Source: Przewalskia tangutica
Taxonomy: Eukaryota > Streptophyta > Magnoliopsida > Solanales > Solanaceae
Assembly: GCA_029844215.1 (NCBI GenBank)
Contig: CM056728.1
Span: forward strand, 83,389,676-83,453,675
DNA: 64,000 bases
Direction of reading: 5' to 3'
Shown: piece after piece, positions 10,292-22,242 of the stretch
Numbering within the stretch: position 1 is the first letter of the stretch
Layout of the letters: each line of letters opens with the position of its first letter
The notes under the pieces: generated by a model
What the model was told of the DNA's origin: nothing
Databases searched by the model: none
The model's input: only the letters and a program-made list of their open reading frames with translations
Translations under genes and position numbers: made by a program

Positions 10292-13200
10292 TGTCACGAC
10301 CCGACCTCGGGCCCGCGACTGGTGCCTTACCCCGGGCACCCTAGTGATTCAACATCAGAGAAAATCAGCGGAAATAAAAATTTAAACATGAAACAAGATA
10401 AAATAAGAAACAGGCTAACCAAAACGGTTACCTTCTTTGCATATATATACGAGCAGTTATATCCTTTACAAACCCCGCCTTGTGATTACTACGGACCTCT
10501 AAGAATTTAACCACAACTATGACGGACATGGGGCCGCCATATCCACTGAATGTATAAGTACCTACAATGACAGGGGACTATACCAAAGATAAGCCTCCGG
10601 AGAAATGGAGCTTCCCAAAACGCTGAACTGTGATCCTATGAGCGAGGATCGACAACCGGTGTACCTCTACCTGCGGCATGAACGCAACTCCGGAAGAGGT
10701 CGATGCAACAGTACCAAGTATGTGGCGTAAAATCAGTAAATGAAATCATAATAGTCTATATAAGCGGGAGACATGTATGATAACCAAACTACGATCCAAT
10801 ATATGAACAATCATGTCGTGTATCGGACTCACGCCTAAAAGTCATCACTCAAATATAACAACGGGTCTCACGCCCAACATCAATCATGCGTGGAATTCCT
10901 TCCTCACCGCCGATCATGATATAACAACACCGAGTACACATGAACACGGGTCCCACGCTGTGTCATAAAAACCGTCACGGGGCAGTAATGCGAAGGCATA
11001 TCTACCGGATCCAAAGCGCGTCATCAATCGGCCAGGGCAAGTACGAAAGTCAACTACCGGATACCAAAGCCGTACAACAATACTATATAACTATACCACG
11101 AAGGCGACACGGGCAAGTACGAAGCCAACTACGGATACCAAAGCGCGTCACGTGGTGACGGGGCAAATCTGAGGGCTAACTACGGATACCAAGGCGTGAT
11201 CGAGACTTCGCCACAAAGCAGCGGGGCAAGTCGAAGGCTAACTACGGATACCATAGCCGAATCGACCACGGCCGGGCAAATCGAGCCAACCACGGATACC
11301 AAGGCGAATCGGTAAAACCCGTGGAGGTGGTCCATGGAATGACACTATCAAGAACTGATCGGGCAAGTCTGAAAGCCAACTACCGAACCCAACTGCATCG
11401 AATGGCCAGGCAAGTACGAGGGCTAGCTACCAGATACCAAGGCCGAATCAGTAAACCTCATGGAGAGCTAGTCCATGGAACAACAATCCTAATGGAACCA
11501 TACCCGTGGGCCACCCAACGTGTCAGTATGTCCATCAATCAAGAATAACATGACCGGCCCTCCATCGAGAGACGCGGTAATCATAAGGATACAACACTTG
11601 CACAACAAGGCTATCACACGCAAACATAGGCAAGTTACACACTACTCAAGGTACTTTCCTTTTATGTCAAAGTCCGGGTTTTAACCCCAAAGTACTACAT
11701 ACCTTAATTCTTTTAAAAAGACCCATTTCTTTCCCAAACGTCACCTGGTACTAACACTCGTAGTATCCAAAAATAGAGTAACTATTGTTTTAAGTAAACC
11801 AAAACAATTCCATACATTCTTTTAAATAAACCAAGACAATACTATGCCTTCTTTTTAAAACCAATTTATGACAAAACCATGCCTTCTTTTTAAACCATTT
11901 TAAGACAAAACCATGCCTTTCTTTTTAAACCAAAAACTCTTCAATTCCTCAAGTCCCTTTTCTTTTAGAAATCAAGTTCCTTACTTTGGAATTTAAGAAA
12001 AACCAATACTTGTTATTAATGATCTTATTAAAGCAACCATGATCTAGGAAATCTAATACAATTTTGTTTTATCTTAGCTTCTATGCAGATGGAGGTTTCT
12101 ACTTGTTTTAATATAATTAAATGTCATTACTTTTTCCTTTATTAACGCTGCAGTGGTTTGTTCGATACTCATTCCCATTTCCGAAATCAATATAACATTA
12201 CTCTTTAAAAACCAAGTACTCATTACTCACGAATGAGGTTTCACAACTTTTTAACACAATTCAAGTCCTTAACGAATCCTATCAAGTCAAGTCTCTTATC
12301 TTTTAAAAACAATCAACCATTCTTTTTACTTACATAAAGTCGTTATAACTAACTTCCCATAAAGCCATTATAACACTTTATGTTTTAAACCAACCAAAAT
12401 TCGTTTAGCACACGTACGTCTACCGTACTACATAGTTCACAACATCATGCTAGAAAAGATAGGAAGAGGTTCACATACCTCGCGACGATTATCGACAATT
12501 AGCAAAACGCTCCAAAGTACTATAACCCTGCTAGCCTTTTCCACCCTTCAAGTAGAATACGCTACTCGTAGTACTTCAACCTATAAAGGCCACAAAACGT
12601 CTATTAACCTCTAGCTCTCTTCGTAGAATATTCTAAGTACACTAAATTCTACGGAAAATTGGGCAGCACCTCCTTTGTTTCTACATACTTTGCCACCTTT
12701 TCAAGGCCGAATTCAATAACCAAACATGCCACCTTTAAGGCTCAACATACCAACCAATCAAAAGGGGATTACACGCCTACAAGACGTGTAAAATTCCGCC
12801 CCACAAATGATACAAAACAATCCAATTATACAAGTGTACATTCGACAATTAGAGATACAACAACGTCAATTCTTATCCAATTCCTTTTCAATCCAAATTG
12901 TTTAGTATAACATGCTAGCAAGTCGCAATCGTTTATAACTTCTACAATCTTCAAGTAAGTAACATGCGACGATTCTAATTAACGACCAAATTGTAATCCA
13001 ACTTCAAATGGCTTAAACGTCATTTCGGATTTTAGGCTACACAATCCATATCACTTATCAATCTTCAATACATATACTTCAAGCTAGTAAAATGTAAGGC
13101 TAACAACAATATATAATCTTGCAACACTTTAAGAGAACAAGATTTTTACCTCAACGAGCCTTAGTCCAACTTTAAATCTGAAGTCGCTCCCTAGAAACTT

Positions 13201-14017
13201 CGAGCCTTATTTTGATACTTCAATCCGCCACTTGAGACCCTTAGAATATCACAACCAACTTTCCTTCAATCATCCAACCAAAACCTAGGAAAGCAACTAG
13301 GTTTTCACCTTGCGACTAATACGAAAACTATCTTTTTTCCGGGATTTTTCTATTGAGATAACCTTACAACACTCTTAGGAACCTAGGGTTTAAGTCTTGT
13401 GAACAATGGAACAAAACTACAATTTTTTTGTGTTGAGAAATAGTCAAAGCCGAGAGCCTCTAGTGGTGTTCATCCAATTTCTTGAAATTTAGCTAAGTGT
13501 AGAAAGCTTGTCTCACTACTAGTACTACTATATAGTAACATGGATGGCTAAGATTAAAACAAATGGGTGGCTAGGATGCATTTACTTAAATATCTAGCTA
13601 TGTGGTCCCATTGACTAAGTCAATATACTCAAGCTCTTCAACTTGCAAGACTTTCATCCACAATGGTCAAATGACCATCCAACCCTTGTAAATTTCGTCC
13701 AATACCAAGTGGGGGAGGCGCCACGTGTCGCCCTCCCATTCGTCCATAAAATTCCGTAATCCTCGTGGGTCCCACAAAACGTAAAATTCCTCGGGTGGGC
13801 CCCACATGACCAAATCCGTAAAATATAAATTCCATAATTCTTATAAGTTCTTAAATACCAAAGTTGAGAATCTAATTCTCAATAATAAACCTCTTTCCTT
13901 CACGAAGTTCGGAAACTTTTCCGTCGAAAAATAACATCTTTCTTCTATTCCAATTTTAATGTCGTATTCTCGTACGTATGTCCTCACATACATACCCTAG
14001 AACTACGGGGTGTAACA
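10292..14017 (-). repeat. 5' LTR of element D, 3.73 kb
   Basis: Edges TGTCACGACC (10292) and GTGTAACA (ending 14017). The GC-rich hairpin GGTGCC..GGCACC lies at 10321-10340. It carries the type 2 minisatellite (10975-11450) and one 69-bp-satellite-like unit near 11490-11530. The stem-loop is at 12333-12382. No canonical TATAAATA was seen, unlike the other LTRs. It is inserted in LTR C, which resumes at 14018; the presumed target duplication CCTAT at 14018-14022 has its partner outside the window. Confidence 0.88.
10975..11450 (-). repeat. LTR minisatellite type 2 (50-78 bp units)
   Basis: Imperfect tandem units around 'gggcaagtacgaag' and 'aactaccagatacc'. The same array is cleaner at 23590-24220, and damaged at 29600-30060 and 45520-46270. 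Confidence 0.7.
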
Positions 14018-14335
14018 CCTATACCTTTAAATCAAGTTACTTCTCCTTTCCCAAAATCAAGTTGTTTATAAGTCAAGTCTCTTTACTTTCAAAAATCAGT
14101 CTCCTAATCTTTAAATCATATCTTTTAAGAAACTAACCTCGACTTTTAAAATGTCAAGTTATCATTTTAAAATCCAATGATAAAACCATTCTTTTGTTTT
14201 CATAAAGTCGTTATAAATAATTTCCCATAAAGCTATTATAACACTTTATGTTTTAAACCAACCAAGGACAACTATTCTCATTTTCGAAATCAAGATAACT
14301 TTATTCTTTAAAAGACCACACACCCATTACTCATG
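14018..14335 (-). repeat. Fragment of LTR C (oldest element)
   Basis: Mid-LTR sequence matching 15906-16224 of the solo LTR almost base for base. It includes the stem-loop 14201-14250. It ends at TCATG and continues at 17801 after the solo LTR. Its left neighbour is the edge of LTR D. Confidence 0.8.
14331..14335. repeat. Target site duplication of solo LTR S (left)
   Basis: TCATG, repeated at 17796-17800. The uninterrupted version of the site (cattactcatgaatgagg) is present at 16213-16230 inside the solo LTR itself. Confidence 0.88.
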
Positions 14336-17300
14336 TGTCACGACCCGACCTCGGGCCCGCGACTGGTGCCTTACCCTGGGCACCCTAGTGATACAACATC
14401 AGAGAAAATCAGCGGAAATAAAAACTCATAAAAGATAAACAGTGAAATAAGAAAGCAAGCTAACAAAGCGGTTACCATACGTATATATAAATAAAAACTT
14501 GAGCAGTTACATTCTTTACAAACCACACAAGATTACTACAGGACCTCTAAGAGTTTTTATAACAACTATGAAGGGACGGGGCCGTCGTACCACGAATGTA
14601 CAAGTACCTACAATCTCGAGGAATCATACCAAAGATAAGCCTCGAGAAAGCGGAGCTTCCCAAACGTTGATCGTGATCCTATGGCGAGGATCAACAATCA
14701 TGTACTTCTACTGCGGCGTAACGCGGCCCGAAGGAGGTCGATCTGACAGTACCAAGTATGTGGCGAAAATACGATAAATGAAATCATAATAGTCTATATA
14801 AAACAGGATAGATATATGATAACCAAACTACGATACACAATATGTAAATCGTATGTCAAGTCGGTGACTCGCCTCAAAGTCATCACTCGAATATAACCGT
14901 GGGTCTCACGCCCATATCAATCATGCCCGTGGAATTCCTTCCTCACCGCGGATCATGATATAACAACACCAAGAGAGTACATGAACACGTGTCCCACGCG
15001 TGTCATAAAACCGTCTGGGGTAAGTGCGAAGGCATAGCCAACTACTAGACCTACCGTACTAATAATGCTATAAAAGCGTATCGCGAGGTCTTTCTGACCG
15101 CCATGATCGGCGGGGCCACTCGCCTCGATATCATTGTCTTGCGTCTAACCTCGAACTTCGCGCACTCGCGCCGTAGGCCACATAGGCGCGTAGGTACTCA
15201 CCGCATCGGGGTAGCTAACTGCGTCATCTTCACGGACTCCGCAGTCCGCGTGGCCTCGCATGGACGCGTGAGGTATTCTCGCATCGGCGTAACACACCCG
15301 CGGTTCTGGAACTCCGTAGCTCGCGTAGTCCCGTGGACCGCGTAGGTATTCTCGCGACGGGGTAGCTAACCCGCGGCTCATAACAAGTCAGGGGGGTAAG
15401 TGATATAATACCAGCACAACGGGCTTATCGTTAAACAACATAAGAACAACAAGAAAAAACCCCTTTACACAAACGTCACAAGACGCTAACACACGTAGCA
15501 TCATAACATGTTTACTTATCAAACCAACAAGAAAGTATTACAAGGCTATCACAAGCAAAATATAGGCAAGTTACTCACACAAGGTACTTTTATTTGATGT
15601 CAACAAATCCAGGTTTTAACCCCAAAGTACTACATACTTTAACTCTTTAAAAAGATCCATTTCTTTCACAAAAGTCACACGATACCCGTAGTATCAAAAT
15701 GGAGTAACTATCTTTTTAAGTAAACCAAAACAATTTCCATACCTTCTTTTTAAACCAATCTTAAGACAAAAGCATGCCTTCCTTTTAAAACCATTTTAAG
15801 ACAAAACCATGCCTTCCTTTAAAACAAAGACACTTTTCCTTTTTAAAGTCAAGTAGCAATATACTTTTTAAACCAAATGTCTTACTCTTTTTAAAAACAA
15901 GTAACCTATACCTTTAAATCAAGTTACTTCTCCTTTCCCAAAATCAAGTTGTTTATAAGTCAAGTCTCTTTACTTTCAAAAATCAGTCTCCTAATCTTTA
16001 AATCATATCTTTTAAGGAAACCAACCTCCAACTTTTAAAATGTCAAGTTATCATTTTAAATCCAATGATAAAACCATTCTTTTGTTTTCATAAAGTCGTT
16101 ATAAATAACTTCCCATAAAGCTATTATAACACTTTATGTTTTAAACCAACCAAAGACAACTATTCTCCTTTTCGAAATCAAGATAACTTTATTCTTTAAA
16201 AGACCACACACCCATTACTCATGAATGAGGTTTTACAACTTTTTAACATAATTCAAGTCCTTAATATTTCATAACAAGTCACTTAACTTTGGAATCAAGT
16301 CAAGGACACAAAAGGAAAATCAAATTCCTTTAAACACACGTGCGTCTACCGCAGTATATATATTCACAACAATCATGCTAGAAAGGATAGGAAGAGGTTC
16401 ACATACCTCGCGACGATTATCGACAATTAGCAAAACGCTCCAAAGTACTATAACCCTGCTAGCCTTTTCCACCCTTCAAGTAGAATACGCTACTCGTAGT
16501 ACTTCAACCTATAATGGCCATAAAACGTTTATTAACTTCTAGATCCCTTCGTAGAATATTTCTAAGTACAAGGTTCCATATTCTACGAAAAATTCTAAGC
16601 ACCTCCCCGTAACTACATAAATAACCTCCACTATCAAGGCCCGCTACCAAGCCAACAACTCAGAGGGGATTACACGTCTAACCGGACGTGTACAATTCTG
16701 CCCCACAAATAATACTACAAGTCTACTGTAAATACAGTCCAATGTAAATACAGTTCAATTCTTATGAATATTCATTCTATATATAGTATACTCAACTATA
16801 CATTACAACAACATGTAATCTCTAATTACAATAGGGGGACAAAGATCATTACCTCGATAAGCCCAAAATTATCCAAGATTTATAAGTCGATCCTGAGCAA
16901 CGTTTAGCTCCAATTCCTTACGCTCCAACCCGCTCCAAGCAACCCTTAGAAGTTTCTAAACAACATCTCTTAACACTTCAACTCCAAAAAGTGAAGAACA
17001 CTTAGGCTTTAAAAATGGCCACTTTTCGGCAAGGTTTCAAGGCTAGGGGTGTGAAATCTTTTCCAACTCTTGGTACACAATCTTCCTAACACCCTAAGGA
17101 AGAACACTTAAAAGTTTAAGAATTTTTGGACAACATTTTGGTCAAGCTCTTAGCCAAAAACGAGAGCACTCACTAAAGGGGAGGGAGTATTTTTCAAGCT
17201 TGGAAATCTCTAAGTGTGGATGAATAAGTCTTGCACTCAAGGGAGGTATTTATAGGCCAACCAATGGCTAGGATAAAATCAAGTGTAAGGTGAGGATTTG

Positions 17301-17795
17301 GTCCAAGTGGGAGTGGAGTCTTCCAACCAAATGTCCACCACAACAATGGGACATATGTCCACCACAAAAATGGGACAAGTGGCTTGCCACTTGTCCACCA
17401 AAAACGTCCAAGACACATGTCCTCTAACCATTCGGCCAACATGGCCACATGGGGGTGACACGTGTCGCCCCCCTACTCGTCCAAAATATTTCATCTTCCT
17501 AAAATATCCGTAATGCCAAAAAAATCCGAAAATAAAGTGGGCCCCACAAAACCGTAAATTTTCCCCGTGGGCCCCACGTGACCAATTCCGGAAATAAAAT
17601 TCCATAATTCTCTAATATTCCAAAAAGTCCGAATACCAAATCTGGGAATCCAATTCCCATTAACGAACCTTTTTCCTTCACAAATTCCGGAAACTTTTTC
17701 ATCGAAAAATCACATCTTTCTTCCTTTCCAATTTTTATGTCGTACTCTCGTACGTACGTCCTCGTATACATACCCTGGAACTACGGGGTGTAACA
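14336..17795 (-). mobile_element. Solo LTR S, complete, 3.46 kb
   Basis: A full LTR from TGTCACGACC to GTGTAACA flanked by the 5-bp duplication TCATG, with no internal sequence. This is the expected product of recombination between the two LTRs of one element. It has the GC hairpin near 14366-14385, type 1 repeats (15180-15390), the stem-loop 16089-16138 and a reverse-strand TATA box at 17247-17254. A sense-strand ORF lies in its U3 at 17499-17771. Confidence 0.9.
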
Positions 17796-17800
17796 TCATG
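17796..17800. repeat. Target site duplication of solo LTR S (right)
   Basis: TCATG, partner of 14331-14335. Confidence 0.88.
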
Positions 17801-18110
17801 AATGAGGTTTTACAACTTTTTAACATAATTCAAGTCCTTAATATTTCATAACAAGTCACTTAACTTTGGAATCAAGTCAAGGACACAAAAGGAAAATCAA
17901 ATTCATTTAAACACACGTGCGTCTACCGCACTATATATATTTCACAAATATCATGCTCAAGAGAATAGGAAGAATCACATACCTCGCGACGATTATCGAG
18001 AATTAGCAAAATGCTCCAAAGTACTATAACCCTGCTAGCCTTTTCCACCCTTCAAGTAGAATACGCTACTCGTAGTACTTCAACCTATAATGGCCATAAA
18101 ACGTCTATTA
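17801..18110 (-). repeat. Fragment of LTR C (continued)
   Basis: Continues LTR C from 14335, matching 16226-16535 of LTR S. It ends at 'aaaacgtctatta' where the plus-strand LTR A begins. The remainder of C is expected beyond the right edge of the window. Confidence 0.78.
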
Positions 18111-18153
18111 TGTTATACCCCGTAGTTCCAGGGTATGTATGTGAGGACGTACG
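18111..18153 (+). repeat. 43-bp LTR-terminus stub
   Basis: The first 43 bases of a plus-strand LTR (TGTTATACCCCGTAGTTCC...), followed at 18154 by a second complete LTR start (TGTTACACCCC). It is either a stub of an older plus-strand LTR into which A inserted, or a local duplication of the LTR end. Confidence 0.75.
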
Positions 18154-18677
18154 TGTTACACCCCGTAGTTCCAGGGTATGTATGTGAGGACATACGTACG
18201 AGAATGCGACACAAAAATTGGAAAGGAAGAAAGATGTGATTTTTCGACGGAAAAGTTCCGGATTTTTGTGAAGGAAAAAGGTTCGTTAATGGGAATTGGA
18301 TTCCCAGATTTGATATTTGGACTTCCTGGATTATATTAGAATTATGGAATTTTATTTCCGGAATTGGTCACGTGGGGCCCACGGGAGAAATTTACGGTTT
18401 TGTGGGGCCCACTTTGTTTTAGAGATTTTTGGCATTACGGATATTTTCGGAAGATGAAATATTTTGGACGAGTAGGGGGGCTACACGTTTCACCCCCTTA
18501 GGTGGCCATGTGGGCCGAAATGGTGGACAGTGGCTGACACAACGTCCATGGCGAATGGCCTTCTGTGGGCAAGCCACTTGTCTTCTTCTTTGTGTAGACA
18601 CTTGGAGGGTGGGACCCACACACACTTGTCCCCCAATCTCACCACACACTTGCTTTGATCTTGGCCCTTGATTTCTC

Positions 18678-18685
18678 TATAAATA
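18678..18685 (+). promoter_or_regulatory. TATA box of LTR A
   Basis: TATAAATA followed by a C run, about 0.5 kb from the LTR start. Same position as in the other LTRs. Confidence 0.65.
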
Positions 18686-19694
18686 CCCCCCCCCCCTTTG
18701 TAGTGAAGACTTCATCCACACTTGAGATGATTTCCAAGGCAAAATACTCCCTCCCTCTTGAGTGTAGCTCTCGTCCATGGGCTGATTTTAGGAGCTAATG
18801 TTGTCCAAAAATTCTTAAACTTTTAAGTGTTCTTCCTTAGGGTGTTAGGAAGATTGTGTACCAAGAGTTGGAAAAGATTTCACACCCCTAGCCTAGAAAC
18901 CTTGCCTTGGCCGAAACTTGCCATAGTTTGAGCCTAAGTGTTCTTCACTTTTTGGAGTTGGATCTTGAAGAGGAGTTGGTTAGGAGCTTCTAAGGGTTGC
19001 TTGGAACGGGTTGGAACGTAAGGAATTGGAGCTAAGCGTTGCTCAGGATCGACTTATTAATCTTGGATAATTTTGGGCTTATCGAGGTAATTATCTTTGT
19101 CCCCCTATCGTAATTGGATATTACATATTGTAGTAGTTTAGAATTGAGTATAAGATATATTGGAAGGATGATTATAGAAGAATTGAACTGTATTTACATT
19201 GGACTGTATTTACAGTAGACTTGTAGTATTATTGTGGGGCAGTGTTGTACACGTCCGGTTAGACGTGTAACCCCTTGAGTTGTTGGCTTGGTAGCGGGCC
19301 TTGATAGAGGAGAGATTTATGTGGTTTCAGGGGAGGTCTTTGCGAATTTTCCGTAGAATAAGGAACCTTGTACTTGGAAATGTTCTACGAAGAGATCTAG
19401 AGGTTGATAGACGTTTTGTGACCTTTATAGGTTGAAGTTCTGCAGTGGCGTATTCTCTGGAAGGGTGGAAAAGGCTAGCGGGGTTATAGTACTATGGAGC
19501 TTTTGCTAATTGTCGATAATCGTCGAGGTATGTGAACCTCTTCCTATCTTTTCTAGCATAATTGTTGTGAACTATGTAGTACGGTAGACGTACGTGTGCT
19601 AAACGAATTTGGTTGGTTTAAAACATAAAGTGTTATAATATCTTTATGGGAAGTTTGTTATAACGACTTTATGTAGGTAAAAGAATGGTTTGTT

Positions 19695-19699
19695 GATTT
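19695..19699. repeat. Target site duplication of element B (left)
   Basis: GATTT, repeated at 62780-62784, 43 kb away. The two sides join into continuous LTR A sequence. Confidence 0.85.
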
Positions 19700-20164
19700 T
19701 GTTATACCCCGTAGTTTCAGAGTATGTATGTGAGGACGTACGTACAAATGTATAAGCCCTAATTAGGTTAAGGATGAAATTGTGAACTTCCAACGGAAAA
19801 GATTCCGAACCTTGTAAAGGAAATTTTACGTTTTTAATATTTTAACCAATTACGGATTTTTCCGAGAGATGAAATATTTTGGACCAATAGGAGGCACATG
19901 TTGGACGAAAATTAGTGGGCAAGTGGCCAAGTCAAGTAGTCAAAGTCTTGCAAGATATTTTGTTGGGCAAGTGGGAAGGGGGACCCTTGGCCTTGGACGT
20001 TTTTGGAGACAGCCACATGTCTCATTTTTGTGGTGGACATATGTCCCAAAGTTGTGGTGGACATATGTCTCAAAGTTGTGGTGGACACTTGGTTGGAAGA
20101 CTTCACTCACACATGGATCAAATCTCCACCATACACATGCTTGAATCTTGGCCATTGAATGTCC

Positions 20165-20172
20165 TATAAATA
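20165..20172 (+). promoter_or_regulatory. TATA box of 5' LTR B
   Basis: TATAAATACCCC context, conserved in the 3' LTR at 60774-60781. Confidence 0.65.
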
Positions 20173-21057
20173 CCCCCTTAAGTTGCAAGACTTCTTCATC
20201 CACTTAAACAATTTCCAAGTCACAAAAATCCTTCCCCCTTTGGTGTAGCTCTCGTCCGAAACTCCCCCCCCCCCTTGGTAGAAAAATTTCTTCAATTATT
20301 TTTACTATCCCAAATACTTTAGCCTAAATCCCTTGTAGTATTCCAAAGTTACCTCTATACTAAGAGCCGGAAATACTACTTTATTTCCTTTAGTCGCAAA
20401 ACGAAACCCTAGGAAAATCTTCATAGTTGGATGAAGTATTAGGAGAAGTTGTTTAGAAACTTCTAAGGGTTTCTTGGAGCGGATTGGAGCGTACATAATA
20501 GGAGCTAAACGTTACTCAGGATCGACTTATAATCTTGGATAATTTTGGGCTTATCAAGGTAATAATCTTTGTCCTTCTATTGTAATTAGAAATTACATAT
20601 TGTAGTAGTTTAGAATTGAGTATAAGATGTATAGAAGGATGATAAAGAAGAGAATTGAACTGTATTTACATTGACCGTATTCTGAGAGACTTGTGTAGTA
20701 TTGCGGGGAGGGAGGTGCTGCCCAATTTTCCGTAAAATAAAGAACCTTCTGCTTAGAATATTCTACGAAGTAGTCTAGACGTTGATAGACGTATTTGACT
20801 ATTACAGGTTGATACTCTACGCGCGACATATTCGACTTGGCAGGTGGATTTAGCCGAGGAGGTATGTGATTCTTCCTATCCTCTTGAGCATGATATTTGT
20901 GAAATATATATAGTACGGTAAACGTACGTGTGTTAACTAAATTTGGTTTTACTTTGATGTCTTTTGACTTGAGTTTTAAATAATAAGAATCTTGAAGTAT
21001 TTCAAAAGAGTTATGAATCATATTTGGAAGAAAAGTAATACTTGGTTTTTCAAAAAT

Positions 21058-21105
21058 CTTAAGTGTTATACTAGCTTTATGGGAAGTTAGGTATAACGAC
21101 TTGAG
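21058..21105 (+). other. LTR stem-loop, CTTAAGT/ACTTGAG arm type
   Basis: Arms CTTAAGT / ACTTGAG and GTTATAC / GTATAAC around a loop with CTTTATGGGAAGT. Compared with ACATAAAG-type copies both arms have changed while pairing is kept. Equivalents are at 61657-61704 and, with CTTAAG arms, 31110-31156 and 38347-38393. Confidence 0.75.
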
Positions 21106-22132
21106 AAAGATAAGAGGAAACGATTTACTTATTTGTTTATAAAATCCTTGTAATGATTTCTGAAGGTGTGGTAAGTTGGTTTGATAAGTAGACATGTTAT
21201 GATGCTACGTGTGTTAGTGTCTTGTGACGTTGTGTAAAAGGGGGTTTCCTTGTTGTGCTTATGTTGTTTAACGATAAGCAGTTGTGCTGATATTATATCA
21301 CTTACCCCCACGACTTATTCTGGCAGAGGCTAGCCACCCCGTCACGAGAATACCTCATCGGTCCATGTGACCTATGCGGTCTGCGGGAGTTCGGGATGAT
21401 CACTCGGTGTGTTACGCCCGTCACGAGGAATACCTCATGCGGTCCACGTGACTACGCGGACTGCGGAGTCCGTGTTGATCTTGAGGTTAGCTAGCCCCGA
21501 TGCGAGGAATACCTCATGCGGACCTAGGTGGTCTATGAGGACTGCGGGAGTTCCAGGATTAGGCTCGCATAATGATACTATGGGCGATTGGCCTTGCTTC
21601 GATCATTAGTGGCCTAGAAAAGACCAGTTACGTTATATCTATTTTGCTCTTGTTTATGCTGTGGCACTATGTGCGGTTAAATTGGTTGTTCATACGTATT
21701 TGTAATTGGTTTTAAAAATGCTATGATTTCATTTCGATTTTACGTTCACATACTTGGTACTGTTGTCGACCCCTCTGGTGCGTTCATGCCGCAGGTAGAG
21801 GTACTCCTGTTGTTGGTCCCCGCTCCTAGGATCACCGTTTCTGCTTTTGGGAAAGCACCGTTTCTCCGGAGGCTTATCTTTTTGGGTATGATCTCCCTGT
21901 CATTGTAGCTTTATGTACATTCAGGGTATGGCGGGGCCCTGTCCCGCCATAGTTGTTTACTTTCTTAGAGGTCTGTAGTCCTGTTGTAAATTTTGGGATG
22001 TAACTGTCAGACTTGGTATATATATACATGCCGAAAGGCAACTTTTTCTTGGATAGACTGTTTCTTATTTTACTCTTTATCTCATGTCTTTGTTTTTATA
22101 TTCCGCTGGTTACTCTGATGTATATCTACTTG

Positions 22133-22151
22133 GGTGCCCGGGTAAGGCACC
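22133..22151 (+). other. GC hairpin near the U5 end
   Basis: GGTGCC and GGCACC pair around a 7-base loop, 27 bases before the LTR end. Present in most of the full-length LTRs here. It may be a U5 stem next to the PBS, as in retroviruses. Confidence 0.55.
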
Positions 22152-22184
22152 AGTCACGGGCCCGGGATCGGGTCGTGATGAAAG

Positions 22185-22196
22185 TGGTATCAGAGC
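22185..22196 (+). other. Primer-binding site of element B (initiator Met tRNA)
   Basis: Exact TGGTATCAGAGC, the standard plant PBS complementary to the 3' end of initiator methionine tRNA. It lies 6 bases after the LTR. This copy shows the PBS in its complete form; the others lack one or two bases at the CAG. Confidence 0.9.
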
Positions 22197-22242
22197 AGTT
22201 AATCCTCGGAAAGTGTCTACAGACCGTATCTAGTAGAGTCTT

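Larger units (their letters stand above)
18154..19699 (+). repeat. LTR A, left part
   Basis: Plus-strand LTR from TGTTACACCCC. It has a TATA box TATAAATA at 18678-18685 followed by an 11-base C run, and the stem-loop at 19623-19674. It is interrupted after GATTT (19695-19699) by element B and resumes at 62780. Its U3 starts like LTRs H, I, S, L and M', so it is of the long-LTR type. Confidence 0.85.
19700..22178 (+). repeat. 5' LTR of element B, 2.48 kb
   Basis: Starts TGTTATACCCC and ends at GGTCGTGA, the last two bases of the CA terminus having changed. TATA box at 20165-20172, so the transcribed R-U5 would be about 2 kb. It has a 12-base C run at 20263-20274 (four bases in the 3' LTR), a stem-loop at 21058-21105 and type 1 repeats at 21330-21560. 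The GC hairpin GGTGCC..GGCACC lies at 22133-22151. It closely matches 60286-62779. Confidence 0.9.

Noticed and set aside
20593..21195. 200-codon antisense frame in 5' LTR B, also 171 codons at 61279-61794
   Set aside because: Antisense within AT-rich LTR. The second copy is the duplicate LTR, so its presence twice is not independent evidence; no recognisable domain.
22185..22196. Possible tRNA gene at the tRNA-like PBS
   Set aside because: Only the 12 bases complementary to a tRNA 3' end are present; no cloverleaf sequence around it.
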